Source of the DNA: Amycolatopsis pittospori
GTDB taxonomy: Bacteria; Actinomycetota; Actinomycetes; Mycobacteriales; Pseudonocardiaceae
NCBI RefSeq assembly: GCF_013870525.1
Contig: NZ_JACBXD010000006.1
Coordinates: forward strand, 62,001 to 126,000
Reading direction: 5' to 3'
DNA: 64,000 nucleotides
Shown here piece by piece: positions 51,416 through 60,087 of the stretch (within the stretch, counting starts at the first letter, position 1; each line of letters opens with the position of its first letter). Position numbers and translations under genes: made by a program. Below the pieces are notes generated by a model that saw only the letters and a program-made list of their open reading frames with translations, made no database searches and was not told the DNA's origin.

Positions 51416-53001
51416 CCCTCGAAGACATCCCGCTGGACCCGACGACCGCGTTCCGGATCGCGGATCTCGCCGCCCGCCAGGACGAGGCCGTCCGGATCGC
51501 GGAGAAACGGGCCGTCGACCGCCAGCACGCCAAGGGCAAGCTGACCGCTCGCGAACGCATCGACCTGTTGCTGGACCCGGGTTCCTTCGTCGAACTCGAC
51601 CAGTTCGCCCGGCACCGCTGCACCGAATTCGGGATGGACGCCAACCGGCCTTACGGCGACGGCGTCGTGACCGGGCACGGCACCGTCGACGGCAGGCAGA
51701 TCTGCGTGTTCTCGCAGGACTTCACCGTGTTCGGCGGCAGCATGGGGGAGGTCTTCGGCGAGAAGGTCCTCAAGGTGATGGACCTGGCGATGACGCTGGG
51801 CTGCCCGGTGGTCGGCATCAACGATTCCGGCGGCGCCCGGATCCAGGAAGGCGTCGTCTCGCTGGCGTACTACGCCGAACTCGGCAGGCGCAACGCCCTC
51901 GCTTCCGGCGTCATCCCGCAGATCTCGCTGATCATGGGGCCGTGCGCGGGTGGCGCGGTCTACTCGCCGGCGATCACCGACTTCACCGTGATGGTCGACG
52001 AGATCGCGCATATGTTCGTCACCGGGCCGGACGTCGTGCACGCCGTCAGCGGCGAGCGGGTCACCGCCCAGCAACTCGGCGGTGCGGCGATCAACAGCGA
52101 AGTCTCCGGGAACGCCCATCACCGCGCCGTCGACGAACAGGACGCCATCGACTGGGTGCGGACCCTGCTCGGCTACCTGCCGTCCAACAACCTGGACGCC
52201 GCACCGGAGTACGCCGACGACACCGATCCGGAGCTCACCGCCGCCGACCTCGAACTGGACCGGCTGGTGCCCGACTCGCTGAACCAGGCCTACGACATGA
52301 CCGAGGTGATCGCCCACCTCGTCGACGACGGCGATTTCACCGAGGTGCACAGCGCGTTCGCGCCCAACATGATCTGCGCGTTCGGCCGGGTCCAGGGCCG
52401 CACGGTCGGTGTCGTGGCCAACCAGCCACGGCACCAGGCGGGCGTGATCGACATCGACGCCTCGGAGAAGGCCGCGCGGTTCGTGCGGTTCTGCGACGCC
52501 TTCAACATCCCGCTGCTCACGCTCGCCGACGTCCCCGGCTATCTGCCCGGCGCGGCACAGGAACGGCACGGGATCATCCGGCGCGGCGCCAAACTGATCT
52601 ACGCCTACTCCGAAGCGACCGTGCCGAAGGTGACCGTCGTGACGCGCAAGGCCTACGGCGGCGGCTACGCGGTGATGGGATCGAAGCATCTCGGCGCGGA
52701 CGTCAACATGGCCTGGCCCACCGCGGAGATCGCGGTGATGGGCGCGGAAGGCGCGGTGCGGGTGCTGCACCGGCGCGAACTGGCCGCGCTGCCCCCGGAA
52801 CAACGGGTCGCGGAGCGAAGACGGCTCACCGAGGCCTACCGCAAACGGCATTCGAATCCCTACCTCGCCGCCGAACGCGGCTACGTCGACCAGGTCATCG
52901 CGCCGTCGCAGACCCGCCTGCAGGTGGCGCGGGCCCTGCGCGCGCTGCGCACCAAACGGCAGACCCTCCCGGCCAAGAAGCACGGAAACATCCCTTTGTG
53001 A
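51412..53001 (+). CDS. Acyl-CoA carboxylase carboxyltransferase (beta) subunit
   Basis: A 529-residue carboxyltransferase whose start overlaps the PKS stop (ATGA). Typical sites: [57 protein letters not shown] and [20 protein letters not shown], with the usual C-terminus KKHGNIPL. This matches the PccB/AccD5/AccD4 group of actinobacterial acyl-CoA carboxylases. With a separate biotinylated alpha subunit (not in this window) it would make the carboxyacyl-CoA extender used by the AT of the PKS, as AccD4 does for Pks13. The sequence looks closer to PccB/AccD5 than to the longer AccD4. Confidence 0.85.
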   Translation: MTLEDIPLDPTTAFRIADLAARQDEAVRIAEKRAVDRQHAKGKLTARERIDLLLDPGSFVELDQFARHRCTEFGMDANRPYGDGVVTGHGTVDGRQICVFSQDFTVFGGSMGEVFGEKVLKVMDLAMTLGCPVVGINDSGGARIQEGVVSLAYYAELGRRNALASGVIPQISLIMGPCAGGAVYSPAITDFTVMVDEIAHMFVTGPDVVHAVSGERVTAQQLGGAAINSEVSGNAHHRAVDEQDAIDWVRTLLGYLPSNNLDAAPEYADDTDPELTAADLELDRLVPDSLNQAYDMTEVIAHLVDDGDFTEVHSAFAPNMICAFGRVQGRTVGVVANQPRHQAGVIDIDASEKAARFVRFCDAFNIPLLTLADVPGYLPGAAQERHGIIRRGAKLIYAYSEATVPKVTVVTRKAYGGGYAVMGSKHLGADVNMAWPTAEIAVMGAEGAVRVLHRRELAALPPEQRVAERRRLTEAYRKRHSNPYLAAERGYVDQVIAPSQTRLQVARALRALRTKRQTLPAKKHGNIPL

Positions 53002-53014
53002 CCAAGGAGAAGTG

Positions 53015-54001
53015 ATGAACCGAACGCGGCGCTGGGGCCTGCTGGTGCTGTCCATGGCCGCCCTGCTCGGGACGAGTCTGACGTCGGTCCCGGCGGCCGC
53101 GGTGACGCCGACCGCCGACAACGGCGCGAAAGTGGTCGAGGAGACCTGGCTGGACGCGCGCACGGTCGACCTCAAGATCAACTCGCCCGCCCTCGGCACC
53201 ACCGGCATGGTCCGCCTGCTGGTCCCGGCAGGCTGGGCGGCGCAGCCCACGCGGACCTGGCCGACGCTGTACCTGCTGCACGGCTGCTGCGAACCGGTGG
53301 ACTACCGGTCGTGGGACCAGTTCACCGACGTCAAGGCGTTCACCGCGAACAAGGACGCGCTCGTCGTCATGCCGACCGGCGGTCCGGCGGGCATGTACAC
53401 GAAATGGTGGAACTTCGGTCTCAAGAGCACTCCGGACTGGGACACCTTCCACACCTTGGAGGTGCGGCAGCTCGTGGAGCGCGGATACCGGGCGGGCACC
53501 AAACGCGCGATCGCCGGGCTGTCGATCGGCGGGTACGGCGCGCTCGCGTACGCCTTCAAGCACAAGGGGATGTTCGGCGCGGCGGCGTCCTACAGCGGTG
53601 TGCCCAACACGCTCTACCCGGGAATTCCCCTGTTCATCCAAGGGATCCTGGCCCGCGCGGGCATCTTCAACTACCTCGAACTCTGGGGCGACAGCTGGGG
53701 GATGTGGCCGCTCTGGTCGGCGAACAACCCGTACGACCACGTCGACGACCTGCGCGGTACCGCGCTCTACATCTCCTGCGGTAACGGGAAGACCGGTCCG
53801 CTCGACCCGCCAGGGCAGTCCGACATCCTCGAACCGTCCGCGCTTTCGGCGTCGACGAGTTTCACGGACCGCCTGAAGACCAAGGGAATCCCGGTGACCA
53901 CCGACTACTACGGCGTCGGCACCCACAGCTGGCCCTACTGGCAACGGGCGCTGCGCAACTCCTGGCCGGTCCTCGCCAGTGCCCTCGCACTCCCCGCCTG
54001 A
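53015..54001 (+). CDS. Secreted antigen-85-like esterase/acyltransferase
   Basis: A 328-residue protein. ATG 53015 is favoured by AAGGAGA just upstream. A signal peptide (about 1-31; MNRTRRWGLLVLSMAALLGT ... AAA) precedes an esterase-D/antigen-85 fold. Catalytic elements: Ser in GLSIGGYGALAYAF, an Asp/Glu in LDPPGQSDILEPSAL region, and His in VGTHSWPYWQRAL, which is almost the antigen 85 motif. Antigen 85 proteins transfer mycolates to trehalose and arabinogalactan outside the membrane. Here it directly follows the PKS-carboxylase genes and likely transfers or hydrolyses their product. Confidence 0.85.
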   Translation: MNRTRRWGLLVLSMAALLGTSLTSVPAAAVTPTADNGAKVVEETWLDARTVDLKINSPALGTTGMVRLLVPAGWAAQPTRTWPTLYLLHGCCEPVDYRSWDQFTDVKAFTANKDALVVMPTGGPAGMYTKWWNFGLKSTPDWDTFHTLEVRQLVERGYRAGTKRAIAGLSIGGYGALAYAFKHKGMFGAAASYSGVPNTLYPGIPLFIQGILARAGIFNYLELWGDSWGMWPLWSANNPYDHVDDLRGTALYISCGNGKTGPLDPPGQSDILEPSALSASTSFTDRLKTKGIPVTTDYYGVGTHSWPYWQRALRNSWPVLASALALPA

Positions 54002-54031
54002 TCCGATTCCCTTTCCCCGATGGAGGTTCCG

Positions 54032-55246
54032 GTGAAACCTGCCCGATTACTCTGCGCGACCCTGGCCCTTTGCGCGGCTTCGCTGGGCGTCGTCACGGCG
54101 ACGTCGTCAGCCGCAGCCGAGCCGTCGGCCGCGGCCGTGGGACTGCCCGGTCCCTTCGACGATTCGTTCTACAAGGCGCCGTCGCCGCTGCCTGCCGGGA
54201 ACCCCGGCGACGTCATCCGGTGGCGGCCGGCGGTGCCGCTGATGAACATCGCGAACGCGGACGCCTGGCAGGTCATGTACCTGTCGACCAACGCGCTCGG
54301 CAATCGCAACGCGGTCACCGGCACCATCTTCACGCCGAAGGGGGTCGACCTCGGGAAGGCACCGATCGTCGGCTTCGCCGTCGGCACGCAGGGCCCGGCG
54401 TTCAAATGCACACCGTCCAAGGCGATCCAGCGCGGCACACTGTACGACCAGCCCGCGATCAACGACTCGATCTCGAGCGGCTACGCGGTCGCCGTCACCG
54501 ACTACGAGGGCTACTCGGCGACGACGGTGCCCACCTACATCACCGGTCGGTCGATGGGACCCGCCGTCCTCGACTCCGTCCGGGCCGCGCAGAACTTCTC
54601 GCCCGCGAAGCTGTCCAAGAGCGCCAAGGTGATCGTCCAGGGCTACTCGCAGGGCGGCGGCGGCGCGATGTGGGCGGGGGAGAAGCAGCCCACCTACGCA
54701 CCCGAGTTGAACCTGGTCGGCGTCGTCGCGGGCGGTGTCCCGGCCGACCTGACCGAGGTGGCCAAGGGACTCGACGGCTACATCGGCTTCGGATTCCTGG
54801 CCTTCGCCGCCGTCGGCCTCGACGCCGCGTACCCGGACCTGAAGCTGGACTCGTACCTCAACGAAACCGGCCGTAAGGAACTGGGCGACGCCAAGAAGAA
54901 CGCGTGCGTCGCCGAACTGCTACTGAACTACCCGTTCAAGAAGATCAGCGACTACACGACGTCCAACCCGCTGAACACGCCGCAATGGCAGGCCCGGCTG
55001 GCACAGAACAAACTGGGCGCGAACCCGCCGCGGGTCCCGGTGTTCCAGTACCACGCGACGACGGACGAGATCGTCAACACCCCGCAGGCGGAGGCCCTGC
55101 ACAAGGCGTACTGCGCCGCCGGAGTCCGTGAGCAGTGGAAGACCTACATCGCCGAACACGCGACCGGCATCGTCGCGGGGAACGCCGATTCGCACCAGTG
55201 GATCGTGAAGCGTTTCGCCGGCGAACCGGCCCCCACCAACTGCTGA
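54032..55246 (+). CDS. Secreted LIP-family lipase
   Basis: A 404-residue protein. GTG 54032 is chosen since GGAGG lies 5 bases upstream. Signal peptide about residues 1-30 (KPARLLCATLALCAASLGVV). The alpha/beta-hydrolase has VIVQGYSQGGGGAMWAGEKQ with the nucleophile Ser, TDYEGYSATTVPTY after the oxyanion strand, HATTDEIVNTPQAEALH with the Asp, and a His in ADSHQWIVKRF. This is the secretory (LIP) lipase family common in actinobacteria. It may hydrolyse an extracellular ester made with the PKS product. A long hairpin follows. Confidence 0.85.
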   Translation: MKPARLLCATLALCAASLGVVTATSSAAAEPSAAAVGLPGPFDDSFYKAPSPLPAGNPGDVIRWRPAVPLMNIANADAWQVMYLSTNALGNRNAVTGTIFTPKGVDLGKAPIVGFAVGTQGPAFKCTPSKAIQRGTLYDQPAINDSISSGYAVAVTDYEGYSATTVPTYITGRSMGPAVLDSVRAAQNFSPAKLSKSAKVIVQGYSQGGGGAMWAGEKQPTYAPELNLVGVVAGGVPADLTEVAKGLDGYIGFGFLAFAAVGLDAAYPDLKLDSYLNETGRKELGDAKKNACVAELLLNYPFKKISDYTTSNPLNTPQWQARLAQNKLGANPPRVPVFQYHATTDEIVNTPQAEALHKAYCAAGVREQWKTYIAEHATGIVAGNADSHQWIVKRFAGEPAPTNC

Positions 55247-55253
55247 CCCCCGC

Positions 55254-55314
55254 GCATTTAGTCCTCTACTTGCGAACTGCTCGAAGACCGATGCGCAAGT
55301 AGAGGACTAAATGC
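55254..55314. terminator. 21-bp perfect hairpin between convergent genes
   Basis: GCATTTAGTCCTCTACTTGCG and its exact complement are separated by 19 bases. It follows the lipase gene and contains the last codons and stop of the threonine dehydratase gene on the other strand, so it can terminate both transcripts. Confidence 0.75.
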
Positions 55315-56272
55315 GGCCGGTGATGAGTTCGGCGAAGCGCTCAGGGCTGACGTTCCCGCCGCTGATGATCACGCCTACCCGACCCGAAGCGGGAACCGCG
55401 CCGCTGAGCAGCGCGGCGAGACCGGTCGCCCCGCTCGGCTCGATGACGAGCTTGAGGCGTTCGAACGCGAACCGCATCGCGTCCCTGACCTGATCGTCGG
55501 TGACCAGCGCGATGTCGTCGACGAGCTTCCGGTTGATCGAAAAGGTCAACTCGCCGGGGATCGCGGCGGCCTGCCCGTCGGCGATCGTCCGCGGCACCGG
55601 GATGGAGACGCGTTCGCCCGTCTCCAGTGAGCGTTTGGTGTCGTCGCCCGCTTCGGGTTCGACACCTACGACGCGGATGCCGGGCTGCACGGCCTTCGCG
55701 GCGGTCGAGCTGCCGGCGATGAGACCGCCGCCACCGACCGGGAGGACCAGGGTGTCCAGTGAGCCCGACTCCTCCAGCAGTTCCAGCGCCGCGGTGCCCT
55801 GGCCGGCGATCACGTGCGGGTGCTCGTACGGCGGGATCAGCGCGAGACCTCGTTCGGCCGCCAGTGCCTCGCCGATCGCGACGCGGTCGCCGGTGTACCG
55901 GTCGTAGGTGACGATCTCGGCGCCGTAGCCCGCGGTGGCGTCCTTTTTGGACTGCGGGGTGTCCTCCGGGATCAGGATGACCGCGCTGCTCCCGAGTTCC
56001 CGCGCGGCGAGCGCGACGGCCTGCGCGTGGTTGCCCGAGGAGTAGGCCGCGATGCCCTTGGCCAGCTGCTCCGGCGAGAGCCGCGAGGCGGCGTTGTAGG
56101 CGCCGCGGAACTTGAAGGCGCCGACGCGCTGGAGGTTCTCGCATTTGATCAGGACCTCGGCGCCGACGAGGTCGTCGAGGGTGCGGGAACGCACGACCGG
56201 GGTCCGGTGGGCGACACCGGCCAGGCGGGCGGCGGCGTCACGGATGTCGTCGATGGTCACGGGGGCGGTCAT
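55307..56272 (-). CDS. Threonine/serine dehydratase family PLP enzyme
   Basis: A 321-residue fold-type II PLP enzyme. The Lys is in VGAFKFRGAYNAASRL, followed by AYSSGNHAQAVALAARELG and a glycine-rich phosphate loop VLPVGGGGLIAGSSTA. There is no C-terminal ACT regulatory domain, so it is the short, catabolic type. It deaminates threonine, serine or a hydroxy-amino acid to a keto acid and ammonia. It overlaps the upstream YheO-like regulator gene (ATGA), and the RidA gene before that removes the reactive enamine such enzymes release, which supports a coherent catabolic operon. Confidence 0.88.
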   Translation of the reverse strand: MTAPVTIDDIRDAAARLAGVAHRTPVVRSRTLDDLVGAEVLIKCENLQRVGAFKFRGAYNAASRLSPEQLAKGIAAYSSGNHAQAVALAARELGSSAVILIPEDTPQSKKDATAGYGAEIVTYDRYTGDRVAIGEALAAERGLALIPPYEHPHVIAGQGTAALELLEESGSLDTLVLPVGGGGLIAGSSTAAKAVQPGIRVVGVEPEAGDDTKRSLETGERVSIPVPRTIADGQAAAIPGELTFSINRKLVDDIALVTDDQVRDAMRFAFERLKLVIEPSGATGLAALLSGAVPASGRVGVIISGGNVSPERFAELITGRI

Positions 56273-56913
56273 GATGCTCCTTGATCACGGATGTCGGCGA
56301 GATAGTTGTAAGCGGAGGCGCGGGAGATCCCGATGCGGGCCGCGACCTGGGGGACGGCACGCCGCATGGCGAAGACGCCTCGCGCGTGCAAGCTGCGGAA
56401 CAGGTCGAGACGTTCTTCGCGGCTGAGCGCGGCCCAGGGTTTGTTCAGGCGGAGTTGGTGTTCGTCGACGATCGAGTCCACGACGGCGTCGACGTCGTCG
56501 GCGAAGGTGGTGGTCGGCGTTTCGGCGGCGGTGCCGACGTCGGCGAGTTCGCCGACCAGGGTCCGCAGTTGCCCCAGCGCGGTGACGTCGAGGTTCACGC
56601 ACAGGGCGCCGAACACCGAGCCGTCGCTGTCGCGCAGCAGCATGGTGGAGGATTTCACCAGCTTCCCGGATGCCGTCCGGGTGACGTAGTTCAGCTGGTC
56701 TTCGGCCTCGTCACCGCGGGCGAGCAGGCCCATGCCGATCTCGCTCATCGACCCGCCCACGCTGCGATCGGTGACCGATCCGGCGATCGCCACCACCGAC
56801 TTCTCCGGGCGGCGGAAGTCGTGCACGACGACCTCGCAGAACGAGCCGAGGGTGGCCGCGATGCCGTCGGCGACCGGGGCGAGCGCGGCGAGGATCGTGT
56901 CCTGCTCAGACAT
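56269..56913 (-). CDS. YheO-like PAS-HTH transcriptional regulator
   Basis: A 214-residue protein. The N-terminal half is a YheO-like PAS domain (LGSFCEVVVHDFRRPEKSVV, SMSEIGMGLLARGD, SSTMLLRDSDGSVFGALCVN). The C-terminal HTH is RAVPQVAARIGISRASAYNY. Family members such as DauR sense amino acids and regulate catabolic operons. Gene order RidA, this regulator, dehydratase, with overlaps of 8 and 4 bases, indicates an autoregulated amino-acid deaminase operon. Confidence 0.85.
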   Translation of the reverse strand: MSEQDTILAALAPVADGIAATLGSFCEVVVHDFRRPEKSVVAIAGSVTDRSVGGSMSEIGMGLLARGDEAEDQLNYVTRTASGKLVKSSTMLLRDSDGSVFGALCVNLDVTALGQLRTLVGELADVGTAAETPTTTFADDVDAVVDSIVDEHQLRLNKPWAALSREERLDLFRSLHARGVFAMRRAVPQVAARIGISRASAYNYLADIRDQGAS

Positions 56914-57259
56914 CGCGCACTCGGGCCAGGGCTTCGACCTCGACGGCGCCGCCGTAGGGCAGCGACGCCACGCCGACGCAGGTGCGGGCCGGCCGGGGCT
57001 CGGCGAAGAACTCCTCGTAGACGCGGTTGAGGCCGTCGCGGTCGACGATGTCGATCAGGTAGACGACGACCTTCACCACGTCGGTCCGGTCCGCGCCCAC
57101 CGACCGCAGCGCGGTGTCGAGGTTGGCGAACGCCTGCGGGCATTCGGTGTCGAATCCTCCCGGGACCAGTTCGCCGGTCTCGGTCACGCCGAGGCGTCCG
57201 GACACGGTGACGAGGTCGCCACTGCGGAAGGCGGGGGGATACGGATGCTCGTTGGTCAC
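56906..57259 (-). CDS. ridA: RidA-family enamine/imine deaminase
   Basis: A 117-residue protein starting at GTG 57259 (VTNEHPYPPAFRSGDLVTVS). RidA signatures: SGRLGVTETGELVPGGFDTE, QAFANLDTALRSVGADRTDV and PARTCVGVASLPYGGAVEVE with the conserved Arg and the terminal Glu. It hydrolyses 2-aminoacrylate and related enamines released by PLP dehydratases. First gene of the operon; a short dyad (TGGACGAAAAGTCCA) precedes it. Confidence 0.88.
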   Translation of the reverse strand: MTNEHPYPPAFRSGDLVTVSGRLGVTETGELVPGGFDTECPQAFANLDTALRSVGADRTDVVKVVVYLIDIVDRDGLNRVYEEFFAEPRPARTCVGVASLPYGGAVEVEALARVRDV

Positions 57260-57279
57260 GAGACCAACTGTATAAGCAT

Positions 57280-57294
57280 TGGACGAAAAGTCCA
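57280..57294. promoter_or_regulatory. Small dyad upstream of the RidA operon
   Basis: TGGACGAAAAGTCCA is a 5+5+5 inverted repeat 21 bases before the RidA start, overlapping the likely promoter (TATACA in the minus strand). Candidate operator of the YheO-like regulator. Confidence 0.4.
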
Positions 57295-57341
57295 GGCCGA
57301 CGAGAAGTGATCCACCGCTCACTCAGCGAGAAAGGAATTGA

Positions 57342-57353
57342 TATACCGTATAC
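57342..57353. promoter_or_regulatory. GntR operator copy 1
   Basis: TATACCGTATAC, 20 bases before the GntR gene start. A near-identical word on the opposite strand (GTACACGGTATA, 60010-60021) lies in the divergent promoter of the aminotransferase and transporter genes. FadR-type regulators bind short dyads of this kind. Confidence 0.55.
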
Positions 57354-57372
57354 AGCTAGAGAGGGGGTCTCG

Positions 57373-58104
57373 ATGACCACACTGCAGTTCGACGACGGCC
57401 GCATCGTCGCGCCGCCGAGTATGGCCGACCTGGCCACCCAGGCGCTGCGCGCGATGATCCTTTCCGGCGAGCTCCCGCCCGGTACGCGGTTGGTCGAGGC
57501 GAAACTCACCGAACGCCTCGGGGTGTCCCGTCCGCCGCTGCGCGAAGCGTTGCAGGTCCTGGCTTTCGAGGGGCTCGTGGTGCCGCATCCGCGGCGTGGC
57601 GTCATCGTCCGTCCCCTCACTCGCCATGACGTCTACGAGATCGTCACCCTGCGCGAAGAACTCGAAGCCTTCGCCGTCCGGATCGGGATCCCGGTCCGCT
57701 CGCCGGAGCGGCTGCAGGCCTGCCGGGACGCGCTGGCCGCCTTCGAGCAGGCCGGCCGCGACGGCGACGAAGGCGTCTTCACTCAGCGCAAGTACGAATT
57801 CCACCAGTCGATCGTCGCGCTGGCCGGGCACGAGCGGGTCACCGAGGCGTATCGCGCACTCTCGCTGCAGATGCAGCTCTGCATGGCGCTCAACCGGAGT
57901 GCCCGCCGCGACGGCGAGTCTTTGCTGCAGAACGTCGAGCGCCACCGGGAACTGCTCACGATCATCGAGGGCGGCGACCCCGAGGCGGTACTGAAGGCCC
58001 TGGCCGACCACGGGCACGCCAGCTTCCTCGACGCGATCGTCGACCAGCTCGACGGTGGCACTCCCGACTCCGAACGCTGGCTGGCCGAACGCCGCGCCCA
58101 CTAG
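57373..58104 (+). CDS. FadR-type GntR regulator
   Basis: A 243-residue protein. ATG 57373 is used because GAGAGGGGG precedes it. The winged helix (about 13-80; LPPGTRLVEAKLTERLGVSR, PPLREALQVLAFEGLVVPHP) is followed by an FCD ligand domain with the metal-binding His residues (EFHQSIVALAGHERV, RHRELLTIIEGGD, LADHGHASFLDAI). It probably senses a small carboxylate and represses its own gene and the glyoxylate/hydroxyacid genes from 58550 to 64000, judging by the shared palindrome. Confidence 0.88.
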   Translation: MTTLQFDDGRIVAPPSMADLATQALRAMILSGELPPGTRLVEAKLTERLGVSRPPLREALQVLAFEGLVVPHPRRGVIVRPLTRHDVYEIVTLREELEAFAVRIGIPVRSPERLQACRDALAAFEQAGRDGDEGVFTQRKYEFHQSIVALAGHERVTEAYRALSLQMQLCMALNRSARRDGESLLQNVERHRELLTIIEGGDPEAVLKALADHGHASFLDAIVDQLDGGTPDSERWLAERRAH

Positions 58105-58236
58105 ATGTCGTTCGTGGCGGTCGTGGTTATCGAGTAAGGCGGAGGTGGCCGGTCGGGCTCGTGAGCGATAAGGGTCGTTCTATTGAGCAGAAAGGCGAAG
58201 GTGGCGTGTTCTGTCGGTCGCCCGCACGCCGGCCTC

Positions 58237-58297
58237 GGGTGTTGCGAAAGCCACTTTCGCAACGTTGAAGGTTGCGAAAGTGGCTTTCGCAACACCC
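58237..58297. repeat. 27-bp perfect inverted repeat with internal dyads
   Basis: The arms 58237-58263 and 58271-58297 are exact complements around a 7-base loop (GTTGAAG). Each arm also contains its own dyad (GTTGCGAAAG ... CTTTCGCAAC), so several alternative foldings exist. It lies in the 445 bases between the convergent GntR and transporter genes, which hold no gene. Probably a terminator built from an intergenic repeat unit. Confidence 0.7.
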
Positions 58298-58393
58298 GGG
58301 ACTCCGCCGCCCACGAGGACCACAAGACCCGCGTTGAAGGGGCCTTTCCCTCACTGTACGAGCGAAAAGTCCCCTTCGCTCCGCTGAGCACCG

Positions 58394-58448
58394 GTCCGTG
58401 AAGGCCTCCTTGAGGGACCCAGAGTCCCTCAAGGAGTCCTTCACGGAC
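58394..58448. repeat. 25-bp inverted repeat (24/25), dispersed repeat family
   Basis: GTCCGTGAAGGCCTCCTTGA... and its complement surround CCAGA. The 19 bases at 38881-38899 match one arm exactly, so this is a repeated intergenic unit. A further imperfect inverted repeat (GAAGGGGCCTTT / AAAAGTCCCCTTC, 58336-58378) lies just before it. Confidence 0.65.
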
Positions 58449-58549
58449 TCGGCACCCGACACGACACCTTTGCCTTACCCCTCAATAACCCTCTTTGTCA
58501 CTCATGACCCCTGCTGCCCCGGATCGCTACTCGCGGCCGACGGTACCTG

Positions 58550-59935
58550 TCAGCCCCAGCCCGGCAGGATGAACAGCAGCCAGGTGGTGATCGGGGCGAT
58601 CGCGCACATGCTGAAGCCCCAGATCATCAAGCCCCGGAACACCTTGTCGTTCTGGCCCGAGGGGGCGTTGGCCACGACGAGCGCGCCGCTGGTCGAGAAC
58701 GGTGACGAGTCGACGACCGACGACGAGATCGCCAGCGCGATGATCATGCTGACCGCGCCGACCTCGCCCGCCAGCAGGAACGGCACCGCCAGCGGGATGA
58801 GCGCGCCGAGGATCCCCGTCGTCGACGCGAACGCCGAAACCACCGCGCCGATCGCGCAGATCAGGATCGCGGCGAGCAGCGGCGAACCGATCTGGGTGAC
58901 CAGGTTGCCGAGCCAGTCGATCGTGCCGACCCGCTCCATCAGCGACACGAAGGTGACGATTCCGCAGATCAGCAGCACGGTCGGCCAGGCGACCTGGCCG
59001 ACGGCCGCCTTCGCCGAACCCGGCGAGACCAGCGACAGCACGGTCGCCACGGTGAGCGCCGTGAAGCCGACGTCGAGCTTGAACACCAGCGCGCCGACCG
59101 CGAGCGCGGCCAGGCCGATGAGGGTGAATACGTGGTCGCGGTTGAGGGGAAGGGATTCTTCGGGTTCGTCGTCGGTCCCTCCGGCGGGCGGCGTGGGCTC
59201 GGGGGCGCCGGTGGTCTCGGGGCCGGTGCCGCCGGTCATCGTGGCGCCGGCCGACGAACCGCTCAGGGCGAGCGCGGTCGCGGGCTGGGCCGTCACGGCG
59301 ACGACGCCGGGGCTGGCGGCCGACGTACGGCGGATCAGTTCTCGGCCGCCGAAAAGGAAGAACACGATGACGGACAGCAGAAGGTTGAAGACGAAGGAAG
59401 ACGCGAACAGCAGTCCGGGATTGCTCGGCAGATTGTCCCGCGCCACCACGCCGTTGACGATGCTGCCGAAGATGCTGATGGGGGAGAAGCCGCCCGCGCT
59501 GGCGCCGTTGATGATCAGCAGGCCCATCAGCATCGGGTTGATGGTGTAGCGGCGCGCGAAACCCATCCCGATGGGGGCGATGATCGCCACCGCCGCCGGG
59601 ACCACCGCGCCGACCGCGGTCAGCGTCGCGGTGACCACGAACATCACCCAGGGGATCAGGGCGATCCTGCCGCCGACGGCGCGGACCACCAGATGGACGA
59701 GCCGGTCGACGGTGCCGTTGCCCTTGGCTATCGCGAAAAGCAGCGTCACCCCGACCAGGATGACGAAGAGATCCCCGGGGAAGCCCGAGACGATGTCGTC
59801 GGTGCTCTCCCCGGCGAACGCCGTTCCGATCACGAACGCGGCGACGAACGCCAGCGCTCCCATATGGACCGGGAGCACGGTCGCGATCAGGAAGACCAGG
59901 GCGAGCGCCACGACGGTGACGAGTTGTATGGACAT
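58550..59935 (-). CDS. MatC-like carboxylate transporter
   Basis: A 461-residue membrane protein with about 11-12 helices. The N-terminal half is the dicarboxylate-carrier MatC type (GFPGDLFVILVGVTLLFAIA, TAVGAVVPAAVAIIAPIGMG, LLIINGASAGGFSPISIFGS). A hydrophilic Pro/Gly/Thr-rich loop of about 60 residues (around 210-270) separates the halves. The C-terminal half ends with SSSVVDSSPFSTSGALVVAN. It probably imports a C2-C4 carboxylate. It is divergent from the aminotransferase and shares its GntR operator region, which links the substrate to glyoxylate or hydroxyacid metabolism. Confidence 0.8.
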   Translation of the reverse strand: MSIQLVTVVALALVFLIATVLPVHMGALAFVAAFVIGTAFAGESTDDIVSGFPGDLFVILVGVTLLFAIAKGNGTVDRLVHLVVRAVGGRIALIPWVMFVVTATLTAVGAVVPAAVAIIAPIGMGFARRYTINPMLMGLLIINGASAGGFSPISIFGSIVNGVVARDNLPSNPGLLFASSFVFNLLLSVIVFFLFGGRELIRRTSAASPGVVAVTAQPATALALSGSSAGATMTGGTGPETTGAPEPTPPAGGTDDEPEESLPLNRDHVFTLIGLAALAVGALVFKLDVGFTALTVATVLSLVSPGSAKAAVGQVAWPTVLLICGIVTFVSLMERVGTIDWLGNLVTQIGSPLLAAILICAIGAVVSAFASTTGILGALIPLAVPFLLAGEVGAVSMIIALAISSSVVDSSPFSTSGALVVANAPSGQNDKVFRGLMIWGFSMCAIAPITTWLLFILPGWG

Positions 59936-60009
59936 CTGAATCCTCTGCGGTCGGCGCTGACACGTTCAGGGACTTGAAGTTGTGGCCTGTACCCCCTCGA
60001 CGAGGTTCG

Positions 60010-60021
60010 GTACACGGTATA
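60010..60021. promoter_or_regulatory. GntR operator copy 2
   Basis: GTACACGGTATA matches the complement of the GntR-upstream site (GTATACGGTATA) at 11 of 12 positions. It lies between the transporter start (59935, leftward) and aminotransferase start (60088, rightward). Confidence 0.5.
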
Positions 60022-60087
60022 CCTTTCATGGAGCGAGACCAAGGTTTCGCTCTGTGGAACCTTTGAGAGCCCAGCGTGGAGGCGCAT

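Noticed and set aside
58237-58297. CRISPR array
   Set aside because: Only two arms in opposite orientation with a 7-base loop; no regular spacers and no cas genes.
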